A stretch of 51,726 nt of DNA, taken from Sphingopyxis sp. GTDB taxonomy: Bacteria > Pseudomonadota > Alphaproteobacteria > Sphingomonadales > Sphingomonadaceae. The notes under the pieces are model-generated. The model was not told the DNA's origin and did not search any database. It was given only the letters and a program-made list of their open reading frames with translations. Below are positions 49,413 through 51,726 of the stretch, in pieces. The position numbers and the translations under genes were made by a program. Where the stretch lies: NCBI GenBank assembly GCA_030145715.1, contig JAIXHQ010000020.1, positions 1 to 51,726 of the forward strand. The letters are read 5' to 3'. The stretch's first letter is position 1; every line of letters starts with the position of its first letter.

Positions 49413-50413
49413 CCCGCCTGTCCCCCCTGCCCCGCTGGTCGCTTATCGCCGCGCTGGCGCTGTTGGCGCTGGTCGCCGCCGTCGCGTCGTTGCTGTTCGG
49501 CGCGGTCGATCTGTCGGTCGCGCGGTTGCTCGCCGCCGCGACGGGCGATGGCGACAAGGTCGCGGCGACCATCCTTTTCGACCTGCGCCTGCCGCGCACG
49601 CTGCTGGCGCTGGGCGTTGGCGCCATGCTCGGGCTCGCGGGGGCGGCGTTGCAGGGCTATTTGCGCAATCCGCTGGCGGAACCTTCGGTGCTGGGCACAT
49701 CGAACGCCGCGGCGCTTGGCGGCGTCGCCGCAATCTATTTCGGCCTTGCTGAAATCCATCCGATCATATTACCCGTCCTCGCGACGGGCGGCGCGCTGCT
49801 GTCGCTCGCGCTGTTGTTCGTCCTGTCGGGCAAGGCGGAAAGCCCGCTGACCCTGATCCTGGCCGGGATTGCGGTCGGCACGCTGGCGATCGCGGGGACC
49901 AGCCTCGCGCTCAACCTGTCGCCCAACCCGTTCGCGGCGATGGAGATCATGACCTGGCTGCTCGGCAGCCTGGAGAACCGGTCGTTCAGCCATGTGTGGA
50001 TCGCCCTGCCCTGCATCGCCATCGGCACCGCGATGCCGTTATGGAACGGGCGGGCGCTCGACGCGCTGACGCTGGGTGAGGATGCGGCGCAGGCGCTGGG
50101 CACGGACCTTCGGCGTACAAGGTTGCGGCTGCTGATCGGGACCGCGATCGGCGTCGGCGGCGCGGTCGCGGTATCGGGTGCCATCGGCTTTGTCGGGCTG
50201 ATCGTCCCGCACCTGATCCGCCCGCTGACCGACCGCAGCCCGTCGGCGATCCTGCTGCCCTCGGCGATCGGCGGGGCGGCATTGCTCACGCTCGCCGACC
50301 TGGGCGTCCGGATCATCCCGACCACAAACGAGCTGAAACTGGGCGTCGTCACGGCCTTTCTGGGGGTTCCGGTCTTTCTGATCCACCTGATGCGGGAGCG
50401 GCGGCTATGGTGA
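49409..50413 (+). CDS. btuC: Cobalamin ABC transporter permease BtuC-like (FecCD family)
   Basis: A 334-residue inner-membrane permease with about ten hydrophobic segments. The start is ATG at 49409, overlapping the btuF stop, and the protein begins MTRLSPLPRWSLIAALALLA. FecCD motifs are DLRLPRTLLALGVGAMLGLAG, GYLRNPLAEPSVLGTSNAAALG and SGAIGFVGLIVPHLIR. The DRSPSAILLPSAIGGAALLTLAD stretch near the end is also typical. The btuD start lies 7 nt inside the end of this gene. Confidence 0.93.
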   Translation: MTRLSPLPRWSLIAALALLALVAAVASLLFGAVDLSVARLLAAATGDGDKVAATILFDLRLPRTLLALGVGAMLGLAGAALQGYLRNPLAEPSVLGTSNAAALGGVAAIYFGLAEIHPIILPVLATGGALLSLALLFVLSGKAESPLTLILAGIAVGTLAIAGTSLALNLSPNPFAAMEIMTWLLGSLENRSFSHVWIALPCIAIGTAMPLWNGRALDALTLGEDAAQALGTDLRRTRLRLLIGTAIGVGGAVAVSGAIGFVGLIVPHLIRPLTDRSPSAILLPSAIGGAALLTLADLGVRIIPTTNELKLGVVTAFLGVPVFLIHLMRERRLW

Positions 50414-51180
50414 GCATCGCGCTGAACAATGTCGGCGTCACCCTTGGTCGGCGGCGGGTCATAGAGGGCGTCAGCGCCGCTTTCGGCGCCGGAACCCTGA
50501 CGGGCATCGTCGGACCCAATGGTGCGGGCAAATCGACGCTGGCGCGCGCGATGCTGGCGCTGATTCCGGCCAGCGGTGACATTCAGGTCGATGGTATCGA
50601 CGTTGCCGCGATGCCGCGCGGCGACCTGGCACGGCGGATCGCCTATGTCCCGCAGGGACAAAGCCTGCATTGGCCGCTGACGGTCGAACGGCTCGTCGGG
50701 CTGGGGCGGCTGCCGCACCTGGCGCCCATGTCACGGATTTCAGACGCGGACAATGCAGCGATCGCGCGCGCGATGGAGCGCGCCGACGTGCTGACCTTGC
50801 GCGACCGGATCGCCACGGAATTGTCGGGCGGCGAGCGCGCGCGCGTCCTGTTCGCGCGCGCCCTGGCGGTCGAGGCCCCCGCGCTGATCGCCGACGAACC
50901 GCTGGCGAGCCTTGACCCAGGGCACCAGATCGACGTGATGGACATGCTGCGCGCCGAAGCCGCGGGCGGCGCGCTGGTGATTGCGGTGCTGCACGATCTG
51001 ACCCTCGCGGCGCGTTATTGCGACCGGTTGCTGTTGATCGACGCGGGGCGGGTCGTCGCCGACGGCACCCCCGCCGACGTGCTGACGGCCGATCGGCTGC
51101 GCGCCGTCTATGGCATCGAGGCGCAGGTCGAAACCGGCGGCGAATGGCCGACGATCACGCTGTTCGGCCGAACCCGGTGA
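50407..51180 (+). CDS. btuD: Cobalamin ABC transporter ATPase BtuD-like
   Basis: A 257-residue ABC ATPase that drives uptake through BtuC. Walker A GPNGAGKST is at residues 36-44, Q-loop is YVPQGQ, signature ELSGGERARVLFARALA, Walker B LIADEPLASLD and the switch His in VLHDLTLAARY. These are the marks of Fe3+/B12 importer ATPases. It is the last intact gene of the riboswitch operon; an interrupted gene starts 5 nt beyond its stop. Confidence 0.94.
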   Translation: MVSIALNNVGVTLGRRRVIEGVSAAFGAGTLTGIVGPNGAGKSTLARAMLALIPASGDIQVDGIDVAAMPRGDLARRIAYVPQGQSLHWPLTVERLVGLGRLPHLAPMSRISDADNAAIARAMERADVLTLRDRIATELSGGERARVLFARALAVEAPALIADEPLASLDPGHQIDVMDMLRAEAAGGALVIAVLHDLTLAARYCDRLLLIDAGRVVADGTPADVLTADRLRAVYGIEAQVETGGEWPTITLFGRTR

Positions 51181-51185
51181 GCGAG

Positions 51186-51599
51186 ATGGGCTTTGCCGAA
51201 CAGGGATATGCCGCCGCGCCGCTGTTCGATCCGGACCAGGTTCGCGCCGCGCAGTTGGACGTTGCCGACCATATCGACCGCATCGCCCGCGCGCTTTACC
51301 TGCCGTTCGAACAGACATGCCCCGATGCGCCGCCGCGCGAGCGGATCGACCGGATTTATGCGCGCGAACGCAGCGTCGCGAACCTGCTGCGCGTCGCGCT
51401 GTGCACCGACGCGCATCGGGGGCCGCGATTGCAGGCGCTGGCGAATGATCCCCGCTTGATCGAAACCGCCCAGCAACTCAGCGGCCGTGATCTGGTGGGC
51501 AAGATCGTCCGTGTCCGTGCCAGTATAGCTTGCTTTCCCGAACATCGACACGCCTGGCACAGCGACGTCGCGCGCGACGACGGCACCGCCTGCGGCAAG
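51186..51599 (+). pseudogene. Phytanoyl-CoA dioxygenase-like gene cut off by an insertion sequence
   Basis: The reading frame begins MGFAEQGYAAAPLFDPDQV and reaches PEHRHAWHSDVARDDGTACGK. WHSD supplies the HxD iron motif of Fe(II)/2-oxoglutarate oxygenases of the PhyH type. The frame then runs straight into the IS end, whose first bases TGA make the stop. About half of a normal PhyH protein and its second His are missing, unless they lie beyond the element outside this window. The role of the intact gene is unknown. It starts 5 nt after btuD, so it may have been the operon's last member. Confidence 0.75.
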
Positions 51600-51726
51600 T
51601 GATCTGCCCCCTTCTGAGTGGTCCAAAATTGATGATATTTTGGATTACGAAGGAGACATGGAATGCCGAGCAAGAAGCATCGCCCGGAAGAGATTATCGG
51701 CAAGCTGCGTGAAGCGGAGGTTGTGC
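51600..51726 (+). mobile_element. Left end of an IS3-family insertion sequence (incomplete)
   Basis: The element begins at TGATCTGCCCCCTTCTGAG, with the 5'-TG end typical of IS3-family terminal repeats, 63 nt before the transposase orfA start. It interrupts the PhyH-like gene. The right end, its terminal repeat and any 3-4-bp target duplication lie outside the window. The exact left boundary was set at the point where the PhyH-like frame ends and is good to a few bases. Confidence 0.8.
51663..51726 (+). CDS. IS3-family transposase OrfA, N-terminal fragment
   Basis: The ATG at 51663 follows GAAGGAGAC. The visible start, MPSKKHRPEEIIGKLREAEV, matches the N-terminal helix-turn-helix protein (OrfA) of IS3-family elements, which normally makes an OrfAB transposase by -1 frameshifting with OrfB. 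The gene runs off the window edge, so its completeness cannot be judged. Confidence 0.85.
   Translation, partial: MPSKKHRPEEIIGKLREAEVV

Overview
The window is high-GC alphaproteobacterial chromosome. The best guess is a Sphingomonadales member (Sphingopyxis/Novosphingobium-like). This rests on the CckA and ChpT phosphorelay proteins, a GTTC-N7-GTTC SOS box at recA, two TonB-dependent receptors, and a carotenoid-cleavage-type oxygenase in a CoA-thioester cluster. The genus is an inference. Most of the window is ordinary core chromosome. The right edge is cut by an insertion sequence.

Layout. (1) 1-8.1 kb: tRNA-Tyr, rlmB, a 2Fe-2S ferredoxin, an AlkA-like glycosylase, alaS with a coupled SRPBCC gene, two small secreted proteins, a glutathione transferase and a ureohydrolase. 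(2) 8.4-16.5 kb, all on the minus strand: recA with an SOS box inside its promoter, a single-domain receiver coupled to the hybrid kinase cckA, an M13 peptidase, a DUF2062 membrane protein, smpB and dapA. (3) 16.6-23.2 kb: lytic transglycosylase, greB, small secreted and membrane proteins, a two-gene CsgG-like module, rnpB and an amidase. (4) 23.3-29.3 kb, minus strand: chpT-cheA-cheW-cheY-cheB-cheR. (5) 29.4-35.5 kb: rluD, rpoH, mtgA, a TPR protein, an RsmB-type methyltransferase and guaB. (6) 35.6-45.6 kb: an accessory catabolic island. It holds a tandem HxlR regulator, a TonB receptor and, divergently, a flavin oxygenase, a carotenoid/stilbene-type dioxygenase, a frameshifted acyl-CoA ligase and two different thiolases. 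(7) 45.7-51.2 kb: a cobalamin riboswitch and the operon btuB-cobO-btuF-btuC-btuD. (8) A phytanoyl-CoA-dioxygenase-like gene cut off by an IS3-family element that runs off the edge.

How the parts work together. CckA and ChpT are the kinase and phosphotransferase of one alphaproteobacterial cell-cycle relay. They lie about 16 kb apart here, with chpT directly upstream of the chemotaxis genes. Region 7 reads as riboswitch-controlled cobalamin uptake and adenosylation: receptor, binding protein, permease, ATPase and adenosyltransferase.

Region 6 is the strongest candidate for something undescribed. Its order (import, oxygenation, C=C cleavage, CoA activation, thiolysis) suggests degradation of an unsaturated hydrophobic compound. 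The substrate cannot be read from the sequence. The dioxygenase keeps its four iron ligands but appears to lack the lysine of 4-hydroxystilbene-cleaving enzymes, and one thiolase has lost two canonical active-site residues. The CsgG-like pair at 20.3-22.1 kb is the second candidate.
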